Shown here: positions 1 to 9,056 of the stretch, in pieces
How positions within the stretch are numbered: the first letter of the stretch is position 1
Layout: every line of letters begins with the position of its first letter
DNA from: an uncultured Collinsella sp.
Lineage (GTDB): Bacteria; Actinomycetota; Coriobacteriia; Coriobacteriales; Coriobacteriaceae
DNA: 64,000 nucleotides
Direction of reading: 5' to 3'
NCBI GenBank assembly: GCA_900768265.1
Contig: CAAGCF010000005.1
Location: 34,346-98,345 of the forward strand
Translations under genes and position numbers: made by a program
The notes under the pieces: model-generated
What the model was told of the DNA's origin: nothing
What the model saw: the letters and a program-made list of their open reading frames with translations, nothing else
Database searches by the model: none

Positions 1-1
1 T

Positions 2-658
2 TTCATTAAGCTCATGCGCCACGAGTTGTTCTTCAAGGAGTTCCATGCTCTGGAGCACGTGAGCTTCAAGGTTAAGAAGGGCGAGGTCATCGGCCTGGTG
101 GGAACCAACGGTTCAGGTAAGTCCACCATGCTCAAGATCATCGCCGGCGTGCTCGAGCCCACGAAAGGCACCGTGACGGTTCGTGGCAACATTGCGCCCC
201 TCATCGAGCTGGGCGCTGGTTTTGACCTCGAGCTCACCGCGCGTGAGAACATCTTCCTCAATGGTGCACTTTTGGGTTACTCCAAGCAGTTCATGGAGGA
301 GCACCTGGACGAGATCGTGGACTTCGCCGAGCTGCGCGACTTCCTCGACATGCCCATGAAGAACTACTCATCCGGTATGGTCGCGCGCATCGCGTTCGCC
401 ATCGCCACCGTGGTGGAGCCCGACATCCTCATCGTCGATGAGACGCTCTCCGTGGGCGACGTGTTTTTCCAGCAGAAGTGCGAGCGCCGTATCCAGAGCT
501 TCATAGATTCCGGCAACGTGACCGTGTTGTTCGTGAGCCATTCCATCGAGCAGGTGGAGCGCATCTGCACCTCCGCGGTGTGGATCGAGAAGGGCCACGA
601 GCGCATGATCGGTCCTGTGGACGAGGTGTGCTCGGCATATAGGGCACAGTTCGACTAG
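2..658 (+). CDS. Polysaccharide/teichoic-acid ABC exporter ATP-binding protein (5' end cut by window edge)
   Basis: This is the nucleotide-binding subunit of a TagH/RfbE (Wzt)-type exporter that would power export of an undecaprenyl-linked polysaccharide or teichoic acid. The visible part has the Walker A motif GTNGSGKST, the signature NYSSGMVARIAFA and the Walker B stretch EPDILIVDETL. The frame is open to the left edge, and only about ten residues precede the usual FHALEHVSF block, so the true start and the permease partner lie outside the window. The protein ends soon after the ATPase core, so there is no Wzt-like carbohydrate-binding domain. The glycosyltransferase gene follows after 1 nt, which places it in a surface-glycan operon. 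The exported substrate cannot be told from sequence. Confidence 0.9.
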   Translation, partial: FIKLMRHELFFKEFHALEHVSFKVKKGEVIGLVGTNGSGKSTMLKIIAGVLEPTKGTVTVRGNIAPLIELGAGFDLELTARENIFLNGALLGYSKQFMEEHLDEIVDFAELRDFLDMPMKNYSSGMVARIAFAIATVVEPDILIVDETLSVGDVFFQQKCERRIQSFIDSGNVTVLFVSHSIEQVERICTSAVWIEKGHERMIGPVDEVCSAYRAQFD

Positions 659-659
659 C

Positions 660-1775
660 ATGTCCGGCACGTGCGACAAGCCGGCGGAGCGGGGCGTCGG
701 CGCCCGGCCGTTGTTCTCGATCATTATGCCGTGCTACCGAGTCGCGGCCTACCTGCCCTCCGCCATCGCGTGCATCCGCGCGCAGACGTGTGCGGACTGG
801 GAGCTCATCTGCGTGGACGACGCTTCTCCCGATAACGTCGCGGAGCTCGTCGAGTATGCTGCTGCCGAGGATCCGCGCATTCGCCTCGTGCGTCATAAAG
901 TTAACCATGGTCTCGCCGATGCTCGCAACACCGGCATCTCCGCCGCCCGCGGACGCTACGTTTGGATGCCCGATCCGGATGATGCGTACGCTCCCGACCT
1001 GCTCGAGCGCTGTGCCGAGAAGATCCGTTCCCAGGCTGATGCGGAGGCCAGGACCGATGTCGTGGTGTTCGGACTTACCGAGGAGCTCTTCGATGCGGTC
1101 GGTTCCGTATGCGGTGCGCACGACATCGTGCCGGCGCTCGACGGGGCTTTTTCGGGCTCCGATGCGCACGCGCAGGTTCTCGACCTCGAGGACCGCACGC
1201 TTCTAGGCTATGCGTGGAACAAGGTCTACCGTGCGGAGGTGCTGGACGGCATCGCGTTTGAGACCGTTCCCCTCATCGAGGACATCGTCTTTAACGTTGC
1301 TGTCTTTAATCGCGTTGAGAACCTTGCGCTCGTTGCGCGTCCCTTGTACCGCTACGAGAAGCGCGTGGCCGCCAACCTGACGGCCAAATTCGTGCCCGAG
1401 TACTACGAGGTGCATCGCCGCCGCATCGATGATGTATACCGCCAGCAGGTGTCGTGGGGCCTCGATTCCGCCGATGTCCGCTCCCGCCTCGGGGCTCGCT
1501 ATGCGCGCTACATCTTGTCCGCGCTCGAGCGCAACTGCGATGCGCGCGCGGGGCTAAACCATGCAGGCCGCGTGGCCTTCTGCCGCAGTATCATGGACGA
1601 CGAGCTCTTCCGCGCGCTCGTCCTGGATGCGTGCCCGCAGGGCAGGGGAGCCCGCGTGTGCGTGGGCCTCCTCAAGACGCGCAGCGCTCTGGTGTGGTGC
1701 GCCGCCGGCCGCATCATCCACCTCATGAGGTCGCGTGCTGGCCTCGCGTACCGTAAAGCCACGTTCTCCCGTTAG
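660..1775 (+). CDS. Family 2 glycosyltransferase
   Basis: This is a cytoplasmic GT-A-fold enzyme that transfers a sugar from a nucleotide-sugar donor. The N-terminus has the classic GT2 layout: FSIIMPCYRVAAYLP, then the donor-binding CVDDASPD, then the DPDDAY metal-binding DxD motif near residue 105. The C-terminal half (to residue 371) has no recognised domain and no clear membrane helix. The ATG lies 1 nt after the stop of the ABC ATPase gene, so translation is probably coupled. Together with the next two genes it would build the glycan exported by the ABC system. The sugar specificity is unknown. Confidence 0.88.
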   Translation: MSGTCDKPAERGVGARPLFSIIMPCYRVAAYLPSAIACIRAQTCADWELICVDDASPDNVAELVEYAAAEDPRIRLVRHKVNHGLADARNTGISAARGRYVWMPDPDDAYAPDLLERCAEKIRSQADAEARTDVVVFGLTEELFDAVGSVCGAHDIVPALDGAFSGSDAHAQVLDLEDRTLLGYAWNKVYRAEVLDGIAFETVPLIEDIVFNVAVFNRVENLALVARPLYRYEKRVAANLTAKFVPEYYEVHRRRIDDVYRQQVSWGLDSADVRSRLGARYARYILSALERNCDARAGLNHAGRVAFCRSIMDDELFRALVLDACPQGRGARVCVGLLKTRSALVWCAAGRIIHLMRSRAGLAYRKATFSR

Positions 1776-1783
1776 GAGCTCCC

Positions 1784-2842
1784 GTGTCCAAGAGCACGTT
1801 TGATACATCTGCGCCGCAGCTTACCATTGCCGTTCCCGCGTACAACGTCGAGAGCTACCTCGCGCGAGGTCTCGAGTCCTACCTCGACCCGAGATTCGTG
1901 GGCAAGCTCGAGGTCGTCGTGGTGGACGATGGCTCCACCGACGGCTCCCGTGCACTTGCGGAGGAGTTCGCCGCGCGCAGCCATGGCGTGATCCGCGTCA
2001 TCTCCAAGAAGAACGGAGGCCACGGCTCAGCCGTGAACGCCGGCCTGGCCGAGGCGCGCGGGCGCTATTTCCGCGTGGTGGACGGCGACGACTGGGTGAA
2101 CGCGGACGGTATGGCTGAGCTGCTTGAGCGTCTTGCCGACCTCGATTGCGACCTTGTGGTAGATAAGAAGCGCGAGATCGACATGACTTCTGGCGAGGAG
2201 CGTCTGTTCCCGCTCGCCAAGGGTGTTGTCACGGGTCGCGCGCTCGACTTCTCCAGCGTTCTCACCAACGGCGACACCGTGTTCCAGATCATGATTCACA
2301 CGCTCACCGCGCGCACGGACTACCTACGCGGTATCGGCATCCACCTGCTCGAGCACACCTTCTACGAGGACTACGAGTATGTGGTCAAGGCAAGTGTGCC
2401 CGCCTCTACCATCTGCTACCTCGATATCGAGGTATACCAGTACCTGGTGGGCAACGAGAACCAGTCCGTGAGCCAGGCGAACTACGTGCGCCGCTGGGAC
2501 GATCACGACCGTGTGGTCATGGAGCTCCTGGATTACCTTGAACGCTGTGAGCATGGCGAGGTGTGCGCCGCGAGCGGGGAGAAGCTTTCGAATGAGTCCG
2601 TCTGCTACGTGCGCGAGAAGGTCCACCTCATCGTTGACACGCACTACAACATCGCGTTGCTGTTCGATGAGGACCGCAGCCGTGGGCGTGCGCGCGCCAA
2701 GGCGTTCCGACGCGAGCTGAGGCGTGCGGACATAGACCAGTGGGCGCGCGGCGAGCAGCGTTATCGTATGGCCACGCTCCTCAACCGCCTGAGCTTCTCG
2801 TACAACTCTATCAAGCGCTTGGTCTCCAAGCGCCGTCACTAG
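1784..2842 (+). CDS. Family 2 glycosyltransferase
   Basis: This second GT2 enzyme (352 aa) starts at GTG, with a TAGGAGCT ribosome-binding site overlapping the upstream stop. The motifs are LTIAVPAYNVESYL at the N-terminus, VVVDDGSTDGS for donor binding and VVDGDDWVN carrying the DxD. The remainder resembles the alpha-helical C-terminus of capsule and teichoic-acid GT2 enzymes. It sits 8 nt after the preceding glycosyltransferase and 21 nt before the next, as part of one operon. The acceptor and donor sugars are not predictable. Confidence 0.88.
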   Translation: MSKSTFDTSAPQLTIAVPAYNVESYLARGLESYLDPRFVGKLEVVVVDDGSTDGSRALAEEFAARSHGVIRVISKKNGGHGSAVNAGLAEARGRYFRVVDGDDWVNADGMAELLERLADLDCDLVVDKKREIDMTSGEERLFPLAKGVVTGRALDFSSVLTNGDTVFQIMIHTLTARTDYLRGIGIHLLEHTFYEDYEYVVKASVPASTICYLDIEVYQYLVGNENQSVSQANYVRRWDDHDRVVMELLDYLERCEHGEVCAASGEKLSNESVCYVREKVHLIVDTHYNIALLFDEDRSRGRARAKAFRRELRRADIDQWARGEQRYRMATLLNRLSFSYNSIKRLVSKRRH

Positions 2843-2863
2843 CACGTTACCAAGGGATGATCC

Positions 2864-4099
2864 ATGAGCCGCAAACCGCGCATAGCCATATTCAGCGCCG
2901 ACGCCAAGCTTGGCCACGAGGTCAAGGGTGCCACGCGCTACACGTTCCTCGCGACGCTTCTCGTGGAGCGGGGCTTCGATGTCGACTTCATCACGAGCGG
3001 CTTCCAGCACTGGGAGAAGCGCCAGCGTGATTTGGCGACGTTCGACACGAGTGTGCACGCGTTCAGCGTGAAGTTCATTGCCGAGCCGAGCTATCCCGCC
3101 AACATGTGTCCCCAGCGCATCTGGGCGCACCATGTGATGGCCAAGCACGTGACGGCGTACTTCGATGCGGACCACGACTACGACCTCATCTACTGCCAGA
3201 TTCCGCCCAACGATGTGACGCTCGCCGTGGGACGGTCCGCAAAACGCTACGGCATCCCCTTCGTGGTCGACGTGAACGACCTGTGGCCCGAGGCCTTTCG
3301 TATCGCGCTCGACGTTCCGGTGCTCTCTGACATAGCGTTCGCTCCGTTCGAGCGCCAAGCTCGCCGTGCGTACGCGTTGGCGGACGCCGTGGTGGGTACG
3401 TCCGACGAGTACGCAGCGCGCCCCTTCCGCGACCGGGCCGAGGATATCCCCAAGCTCGTGGTGTACGTGGGCAACGACCTCGAGGAGTTCGACGCGGGCG
3501 CCGCTGAAAACGCCGGCACCGTGGAAAAGCCCGAGGGCGAGATCTGGGTTGCCTACGCGGGTAATATCTCGGCGCTCTACGACTTGGAGACGCTCGTCGA
3601 GGCTGTGGCGATAGCTGCCAAGGCGCATCCCGAGCTCAGGCTCAAGATTCTCGGCGATGGCCCCGAGCGCGCCTCCGTCGAGAGGGCGGTTGAGCGAACC
3701 GGTGCGCCTGCTGAGCTTTTGGGCTACATGCCGTACCGCGCCATGGCGGCTTGGCTCAAGGCGTCCGACATGGTGGTCAACTCGCTGGTGGCGAACGCGC
3801 CTCAGAGCGTGCCCACCAAGATCGGCGATTACCTGGCCTCGGGACGTCCCATGATCAACACGTCCATGAACGCTGAGTTTCGTGAGAAGGTCGTGCGCGA
3901 TGGCTTTGGTGTGAACGTTGTGCCGGGTGACGCCGGGGGGCTCGCCAGGGTGATTTGCGAGCTTTTCGAGGACGAGACAGGACGCGCGCGCATGGGTCGC
4001 GTGGCGCGCGAGCTCGCGGCGGCACAGTTCGACCGCCCGCATTCATACGAGGCGACCGTCGACCTCATTCGGAGTTTGATCGCCGAGCGCTCGAAGTAA
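2864..4099 (+). CDS. Family 4 (GT-B) glycosyltransferase
   Basis: This is a retaining GT-B-fold glycosyltransferase of 411 aa. The N-terminal acceptor domain begins RIAIFSADAKLGHEVKGATR. The C-terminal donor domain carries WVAYAGNISALYDLETLVEA, LKILGDGPERASVE and the nucleotide-binding PTKIGDYLASGRPMI, as in WbuB-like capsule enzymes. It is the last intact gene of the left + strand glycan operon. Just downstream the sequence turns into duplicated and transposase-derived debris, so the operon may once have been longer. Confidence 0.88.
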   Translation: MSRKPRIAIFSADAKLGHEVKGATRYTFLATLLVERGFDVDFITSGFQHWEKRQRDLATFDTSVHAFSVKFIAEPSYPANMCPQRIWAHHVMAKHVTAYFDADHDYDLIYCQIPPNDVTLAVGRSAKRYGIPFVVDVNDLWPEAFRIALDVPVLSDIAFAPFERQARRAYALADAVVGTSDEYAARPFRDRAEDIPKLVVYVGNDLEEFDAGAAENAGTVEKPEGEIWVAYAGNISALYDLETLVEAVAIAAKAHPELRLKILGDGPERASVERAVERTGAPAELLGYMPYRAMAAWLKASDMVVNSLVANAPQSVPTKIGDYLASGRPMINTSMNAEFREKVVRDGFGVNVVPGDAGGLARVICELFEDETGRARMGRVARELAAAQFDRPHSYEATVDLIRSLIAERSK

Positions 4100-4133
4100 A
4101 CCGCACGCGGCCGCTCGTGCGCGAGGCGGATTA

Positions 4134-4304
4134 CATGCTGGATGCCGGCAAATAGACCCACCTCTATGTCAAAGTTGTGTGAGAAGGAGTACCAACCGAA
4201 CGGCGTAGGGGCGGTTTACCTCGCGTTCGTGTTGTCGTCGCGATAGTCACCGAAGGTGTATTTGCTATACACGTTGACTTCCCATTGCTTTTTTTCGACC
4301 TTTG
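4134..4304. repeat. Mosaic partial copy of the glycosyltransferase region at 7739-8104
   Basis: Bases 4210-4304 match 8010-8104 with a single difference near 4239; this is the 3' end of the GT2 gene at 8016-8978. Bases 4134-4209 match 7739-7813, an internal part of the neighbouring GT2 gene, at roughly 80% identity with one inserted base. About 196 bp present at 7814-8009 are missing between the two blocks. The two halves have diverged very unequally, so this is a mosaic left by recombination or gene conversion rather than one simple duplication. Confidence 0.85.
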
Positions 4305-4602
4305 ACTCCGTGAAGCCCTCGGCGGCTCCTATGACCTCGCGGTATCCGTCGGAGTTCACGCCGATCGCCACCATCACGGCCACGTTCTCGAAAGAGCCGC
4401 CCTAGGCGCGCTTCAGGTAGATGCCGTCCACGTAGACGCAGGGGTACTCGCAGGTCAGCGGGCGACACCTCCACTCTTCCACGGCGGCGAACGCCTTCTC
4501 GTTGAGGTTCGAGACGGTGCCTGCCGACACGCTCGCGCCCCACAGGACCTCCGAGGCGTCCTCGATGCGCCTAGTGGAGACGCCGGCCAGGTACATTAAG
4601 AC
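4216..4602 (-). pseudogene. IS256/Mutator-type transposase fragment, amber-interrupted and fused to a GT2 tail
   Basis: The - strand reading from about 4602 gives MYLAGVSTRRIEDASEVLWG, then TVSNLNEKAF and YVDGIYLKRA, which match the middle of IS256-family transposases, including the first catalytic Asp of the DDE triad (VDG). A TAG at 4402-4404 replaces the expected Trp codon. The frame then resumes as GGSFENVAVMVAIGVNSDG. At 4304 it joins, in frame, the last 29 codons of the duplicated GT2 (KVEKKQWEVNVYSKYTFGD) and stops at 4216. Both transposase ends are missing, so this is a dead remnant and not a mobile element. Confidence 0.85.
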
Positions 4603-4632
4603 GCTCTAGCCGCTCTGAAATTTGCGAGAGAT

Positions 4633-4660
4633 AAAGCCGCCGTTCTTAACGGCGGCTTTT
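4633..4660. terminator. Rho-independent terminator, probably bidirectional
   Basis: A perfect 12-bp stem (AAAGCCGCCGTT with its complement) encloses a 3-nt loop and is followed on the + strand by TTTT. The stop codon of the - strand yfhO-like gene lies in the loop. It would separate the transposase debris from that gene. Confidence 0.7.
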
Positions 4661-7057
4661 CTTGTGCCTGGCGTAAAGTCCCGCCGTGACAAGAGCGGCG
4701 GCGGTCGCCAAGCTTATTGCGAGCCCTACAGATGCTCCCGGGGTCTTATACGTCATTACGATCTTGTTCTTGCCCTTCTGCACGTTTAGGCTTGACAGGC
4801 CCTTATCGGCTGCAGGCGCTAGCTCTGTGGCGACTCCGTTGACCGTCACGTTCCAGCCCTTATCGTACGGAACGCTCAGCAGCAAGGCTCCGTCATCTTT
4901 GGCGATGTACTCGCCCTCGATTTTGCCGTCCTCAAAAACCGTCGGAACAAACTCTCTTGCCTTAAGCTCATCGATGATTTGCTCAAAGGTATCCAGATTC
5001 AGGGCGTAAAAGACAGGCTCGTCGCCTTGCGGTATGTCGATGTAGCCCTCTGCTGGCACCAACGCTATGTTGTGCGAGCTTGGGCTATCCAAAGTGCCCG
5101 CAATCTGGCGGATATTGTTGTCGAATCTCCAGGCTTCGTTTTGGATGGTTCGCTGGTCGATGGTGAGGGCGACAGGCCAATAGCTGCCGGCGTTCGCGTC
5201 TTTATTGATGTAGAGATATCCGATGGATCCCGCCGGCACGGTGACGTTCCATTGCTTTGAGTTCTGACTATCCTGGATGGTTGTGGCCTCGATCTTGGCA
5301 TAGAGCTCTACACTGCGGCCTAGGATTTTACTGTACAGGTCGTTCTGTTTCTCGAAGGGGTTCGAGCCGTTAAGTTCGCTATTCTTGATGTCGTTTGATG
5401 CTGCGACGCCAACGCTAAGCGCGTAAGGGTTCTCGTAGACCGTGCTCTCGGTGCCGTTTTGGGCCGTCTTGGTCGTAATGTATCCTGCGGGGGCGTGCTC
5501 GGCGATGGCGTACTTGACTCCCAGTAGAGCGTCGACGGCAAGAATGGGCTCGGCATAGCGGGTCGAAAACTCACCGACGCTGCTGTACCCAAGGGAGTTG
5601 AGCAGCGCAATTGCCTGCGGGTTATTGGCAGACGAGTACGACGACAGCTGGTTGTAGCCAAGCGCTAGGCCTTCGTTGAGGGCCGCGCTGCCGGCGCGCG
5701 TGGTCGTGCGGTCGATGCGGTAGAACGGCGCTGGATCTTCTTCTTGAATGGCCGCGAGGACATTTGTAGCGCTAGCTACATAGGTAGTGTTGGCGTCTTC
5801 GGAATAGCCTGAGTACAGTTGATTCCATATAACGTGGGCGTTGGCAAACAGCTCGATAACGGCAAGCGCTATCAGGGGCATGACGACGGCGGGACGATAA
5901 GCTCGCAGACATTTGGGTTGGTTCTTGAGCGTTTGCAAGGCGTAGCTTGCAGCCCATAGGGTAAAGAAGCTCAGCAAAAAGGGAGTACGCGAATAGAACC
6001 CATTGGGAACGCGCATGCCACACCAGATGTACTCGAGTGGGCTTAAGATGGAGCTTGCGATGAGGATGACAGTTGCTACGAGGGTTGCGATGCGTGTCTT
6101 GGCTGGGACCTTGCGGTTAAACAATAGACTCAGTGCAAACAGCATCATGATGATGCCACTATAGAACTGTGGTGTGCTGTCGTTGTTGGCCCACATGCAG
6201 GGGATAAAGCCCCTGACAAGCGATTTGAGGCCAGTTTTGAGCAGCGGGCCGAGTGCTAGGACAGGGCCGCTCTTGGCCATGGCGAGGATGGTCGGCAGGA
6301 ACGTCCAGGCGGACAGGAGTAGTCCGAGCACTATAGCACCGGCGAACCGAAGTGCCCGATCGAGCATGAGCCTCCAGCTAAATCCTTCTGCGGTATTGTA
6401 ATCGACAAACTCCACCAGCACGAAGATGCACAAGAACAGGATGCTAATGTATGCCGTATACCAACAGAACATGACGTTGAGCGCTGTCGCGATGATGAGT
6501 CGCGCCATCCTCTGTTTGCGAATGAGCTCGTAGCATCCGTAGGCACAGATGGGGAGAAAGATAAGACAATCAATCCAAAGCGGGTTGCGCAGATTGCTGA
6601 CGGTCCAACTACAAAAGGTGAACGATGCGGAAAACAGGAATGCTGCGGGCTTTGACAGGCCAAAGCGTTTTTGCACATACCAAGCGCTGCTGATATGGAT
6701 GCAGCCAAGTTTGAGCGCGCTGATGACAAATACAAAGAGCGTAAGCTTGTCTTGGGGAAACAACACGCAGAGCAGGTTGAAGGGGCTTGCGAGGTAGTAG
6801 CTGTAGAGCCCCCACGTGTTCATACCGAGTCCCTGGGCGAAGGAGTAACGAAGATTCGCCTCGCCTAGAAGGACGCGGCGAAACCATGAGAAAAAGTCGA
6901 TGTATTGATACTTGAGGTCTTCGGTTAGAAACGAGTTGTCGCCAAAGGGGTAGACGTGTCCTGCCGCGGCAAGCGCCACAAAAAGCGCGACGGAAAACGC
7001 AAAGCAGGTTACATAGAATGCGGCGTTTACGAGCTTGCGGTTATTGGGTCGTGTCAT
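4646..7057 (-). CDS. YfhO family polytopic membrane protein (GT-C-like)
   Basis: This 803-aa membrane protein belongs to the YfhO family. In Bacillus and related bacteria YfhO works with a CsbB-type GT2 enzyme to decorate lipoteichoic acid or other envelope polymers from an undecaprenyl-phosphate sugar. The N-terminal half has about a dozen hydrophobic segments, starting AAFYVTCFAFSVALF. The first outside loop has the acidic VYPFGDNSFLTEDLKYQY typical of GT-C enzymes. The C-terminal 350 residues form an extracytoplasmic domain, followed by a last helix and a KKSRR tail. ATG 7057 has AGGA five bases upstream; an in-frame ATG at 7069 is also possible. Its 5' end overlaps the GT2 gene at 7041-8009, so the two are likely coupled. 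Confidence 0.85.
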   Translation of the reverse strand: MTRPNNRKLVNAAFYVTCFAFSVALFVALAAAGHVYPFGDNSFLTEDLKYQYIDFFSWFRRVLLGEANLRYSFAQGLGMNTWGLYSYYLASPFNLLCVLFPQDKLTLFVFVISALKLGCIHISSAWYVQKRFGLSKPAAFLFSASFTFCSWTVSNLRNPLWIDCLIFLPICAYGCYELIRKQRMARLIIATALNVMFCWYTAYISILFLCIFVLVEFVDYNTAEGFSWRLMLDRALRFAGAIVLGLLLSAWTFLPTILAMAKSGPVLALGPLLKTGLKSLVRGFIPCMWANNDSTPQFYSGIIMMLFALSLLFNRKVPAKTRIATLVATVILIASSILSPLEYIWCGMRVPNGFYSRTPFLLSFFTLWAASYALQTLKNQPKCLRAYRPAVVMPLIALAVIELFANAHVIWNQLYSGYSEDANTTYVASATNVLAAIQEEDPAPFYRIDRTTTRAGSAALNEGLALGYNQLSSYSSANNPQAIALLNSLGYSSVGEFSTRYAEPILAVDALLGVKYAIAEHAPAGYITTKTAQNGTESTVYENPYALSVGVAASNDIKNSELNGSNPFEKQNDLYSKILGRSVELYAKIEATTIQDSQNSKQWNVTVPAGSIGYLYINKDANAGSYWPVALTIDQRTIQNEAWRFDNNIRQIAGTLDSPSSHNIALVPAEGYIDIPQGDEPVFYALNLDTFEQIIDELKAREFVPTVFEDGKIEGEYIAKDDGALLLSVPYDKGWNVTVNGVATELAPAADKGLSSLNVQKGKNKIVMTYKTPGASVGLAISLATAAALVTAGLYARHKKSRR

Positions 7058-8009
7058 CAGATTCCTCATTAGACTCTCGAATGATATAGATGGGGCGACG
7101 CTTGGTCTCCAGGTAGACCTTTGCCAGATATTCGCCAATGATTCCCAGGCACAGAAGTTGCATGCCGCCAAACAGCGAAATGAGGCAGGCGAGTGAGGGC
7201 CATCCGCCAACGGGGTCTCCCCAAACGAGTGTTTTGACCAGGATGATGATGAATCCCAGTATGGCGATGAGGCAAAAAGCGATGCCGATGAGGACGGCAA
7301 TGGAGAGCGGCGCTGTGGAAAATGCAACGATGCCGTCGATGGAGTAGAGGAGCAGCGACCAGAAACTCCACTTGGTCTCGCCGGCTACGCGGTTGACGTT
7401 TACGCAGGGGAGCCATTTGGTTTTAAAGCCGACCCAGCCGTAAATGCCCTTGGAAAACCGGTTGTATTCGCCCATGGAGATGATGGCGTCGACCATCGGA
7501 CGCTTCATGAGCCTAAAGTCGCGTGCCCCGTCAACGATGTCGGCGCTAGAAATGCGGTTGATGATCTTGTAGAACATGCGCGCACAAAACGACCTGATGG
7601 GAGGCTCACCTTCGCGGGTGGTTCTGCGCGTGGCCACGTTGTCGTAGTCTTCGGTCTGCAGGATCTTGTACATTTGGGGTAGAAGCGAGGGCGGATCTTG
7701 CATGTCGGCGTCCATGGTGGCGACATAATCGCCCTTTGCATGCTGGAGGCCGGCAAACAGGCCCGCCTCTTTGCCAAAGTTTCGTGAAAAGGAGTACCAA
7801 CGAACGGCGTAGGTGTGGTTGCCGGCGGCCTCTGCTTTCATGACAGCGATTGTTTCGTCGGCCGAGCCATCGTCGATGAGGATCGCCTCAAAGGAGACGC
7901 TTGGATCATCTTGGGCTATGGTATGGACGACGTTGTCGAGTTCTTTAAGGAAGATGGGAAGCGATTCCTGCTCGTTGTAGCACGGCACGACGATGGAAAT
8001 GAGCGGCAT
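7041..8009 (-). CDS. DPM1/CsbB-like family 2 glycosyltransferase with two C-terminal membrane helices
   Basis: This is a polyprenyl-phosphate glycosyltransferase of the GtrB/CsbB/YkcC type (322 aa), which loads a sugar onto undecaprenyl phosphate at the inner membrane face. Motifs in order: ISIVVPCYNEQESLP, AILIDDGSADET, TMDADMQDPP (DxD) and the FRLMKRP region. Two hydrophobic helices follow, APLSIAVLIGIAFCLIAIL and a segment around SLFGGMQLLCLGIIGEYLAK. A short region of this gene (7739-7813) is duplicated at 4134-4209. It overlaps the YfhO-like gene by 17 nt and lies 6 nt after the next GT2, suggesting a three-gene envelope-glycosylation unit. Confidence 0.9.
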   Translation of the reverse strand: MPLISIVVPCYNEQESLPIFLKELDNVVHTIAQDDPSVSFEAILIDDGSADETIAVMKAEAAGNHTYAVRWYSFSRNFGKEAGLFAGLQHAKGDYVATMDADMQDPPSLLPQMYKILQTEDYDNVATRRTTREGEPPIRSFCARMFYKIINRISSADIVDGARDFRLMKRPMVDAIISMGEYNRFSKGIYGWVGFKTKWLPCVNVNRVAGETKWSFWSLLLYSIDGIVAFSTAPLSIAVLIGIAFCLIAILGFIIILVKTLVWGDPVGGWPSLACLISLFGGMQLLCLGIIGEYLAKVYLETKRRPIYIIRESNEESDDTTQ

Positions 8010-8015
8010 GGCGGT

Positions 8016-8978
8016 TTACCTCGCGTTCGTGTTGTCGTTGCGATAGTCACCGAAGGTGTATTTGCTATACACGTTGACTTCCCATTGCTTTTTTTCGACC
8101 TTTGCCACGGAGTCGAGGATAAAACCAGTCGCGAGACTTAAGCCACACAGGAACATAAACGATGCGGCGAGCAGGGCGGTTGGGAAGCGCGGAACAAGAC
8201 CGGTCTGGAAATACTCGACAATGATGGGAATGCCCAGGGCAAGACCGATTATTGCAAACAGGAGCGCAACGAGGCTGAAGAATTTGAGCGGGCGGTAGTC
8301 CTTAAACAGCGTGCCGATCATGGCGACAACTTTGATGCCGTCGCTGACGGTGTTGAGTTTGGACTCGGAACCCTCGGGGCGGTCACGGTACTCAATAGGC
8401 ACATCTTTGATGCGCCAGCGGTGGTCGACGGCATGGATGGAGAGCTCGGTTTCGATCTGAAAGCCCTCGGAAAGCACGGGGAACGTTTTGACAAAGGGGC
8501 GGCTCATGGCGCGATAGCCCGTCATGACGTCATCGAAGCTGTATCCGTAAATCCATTTGATCATGGCACGAACCAGATTGTTGCCAAAGCCGTGGAAGGC
8601 GCGCTTGTTTTCCTCGGCGTAGGTGCCGTTGGACAGTCGGTCGCCCACGGTCATGTCGGCCATGCCGTTGAGGATGGGCTCGCAAAGGGCTTTGGCCGCC
8701 TCGGCGGGGTAGGTATCGTCGCCATCGACCATCAGATAACAAGCGGCGTCGATATCGCGAAACATCTGACGGCAGACGTTGCCCTTTCCCTGTCGGGGCT
8801 CAAAGCGCACTGTGGCGCCGTGTTCCGTTGCGATGCGCGAGGTATCGTCTGACGAGTTGTTGTCATAGACGTAGACCGTCGCCTGTGGAAGCTCGCGGTG
8901 GAAGTCGTCAATGACTTTGCCGATCGTGAGGGCTTCGTTGTAGCAGGGGATAATGACGGCAATAGATTCAGAATTCAC
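8016..8978 (-). CDS. Family 2 glycosyltransferase (DPM1-like, membrane-tethered)
   Basis: This 320-aa GT2 enzyme starts at GTG 8978, with AAGGAG six bases upstream. It has IAVIIPCYNEALTIGKVID, VYDNNSSDDT and MVDGDDTYPAE as the DxD. It ends with two hydrophobic helices (FSLVALLFAIIGLALGIPII and TALLAASFMFLCGLSLATGF), as in polyprenyl-phosphate sugar synthases. It is the first gene of the - strand trio with the CsbB-like and YfhO-like proteins. Its last 30 codons plus the stop are duplicated almost perfectly at 4210-4304. Confidence 0.88.
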   Translation of the reverse strand: MNSESIAVIIPCYNEALTIGKVIDDFHRELPQATVYVYDNNSSDDTSRIATEHGATVRFEPRQGKGNVCRQMFRDIDAACYLMVDGDDTYPAEAAKALCEPILNGMADMTVGDRLSNGTYAEENKRAFHGFGNNLVRAMIKWIYGYSFDDVMTGYRAMSRPFVKTFPVLSEGFQIETELSIHAVDHRWRIKDVPIEYRDRPEGSESKLNTVSDGIKVVAMIGTLFKDYRPLKFFSLVALLFAIIGLALGIPIIVEYFQTGLVPRFPTALLAASFMFLCGLSLATGFILDSVAKVEKKQWEVNVYSKYTFGDYRNDNTNAR

Positions 8979-9056
8979 TCAATGCTCCTTATACATTCAA
9001 TTGTTAGAAAGTATAGCTGTTTGCGACAGTCATACTTAGATGTGGGAGGTGTTCGG

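Noticed and set aside
4265..4543. A 92-codon Arg-rich - strand frame over the transposase debris
   Set aside because: It is in the wrong frame relative to the recognisable transposase text and has biased composition.
8898..9056. Extension of the ABC-ATPase relic into a 78-codon gene
   Set aside because: The upstream part is antisense to the GT2 gene and shows no similarity; only the last 25 codons are meaningful.
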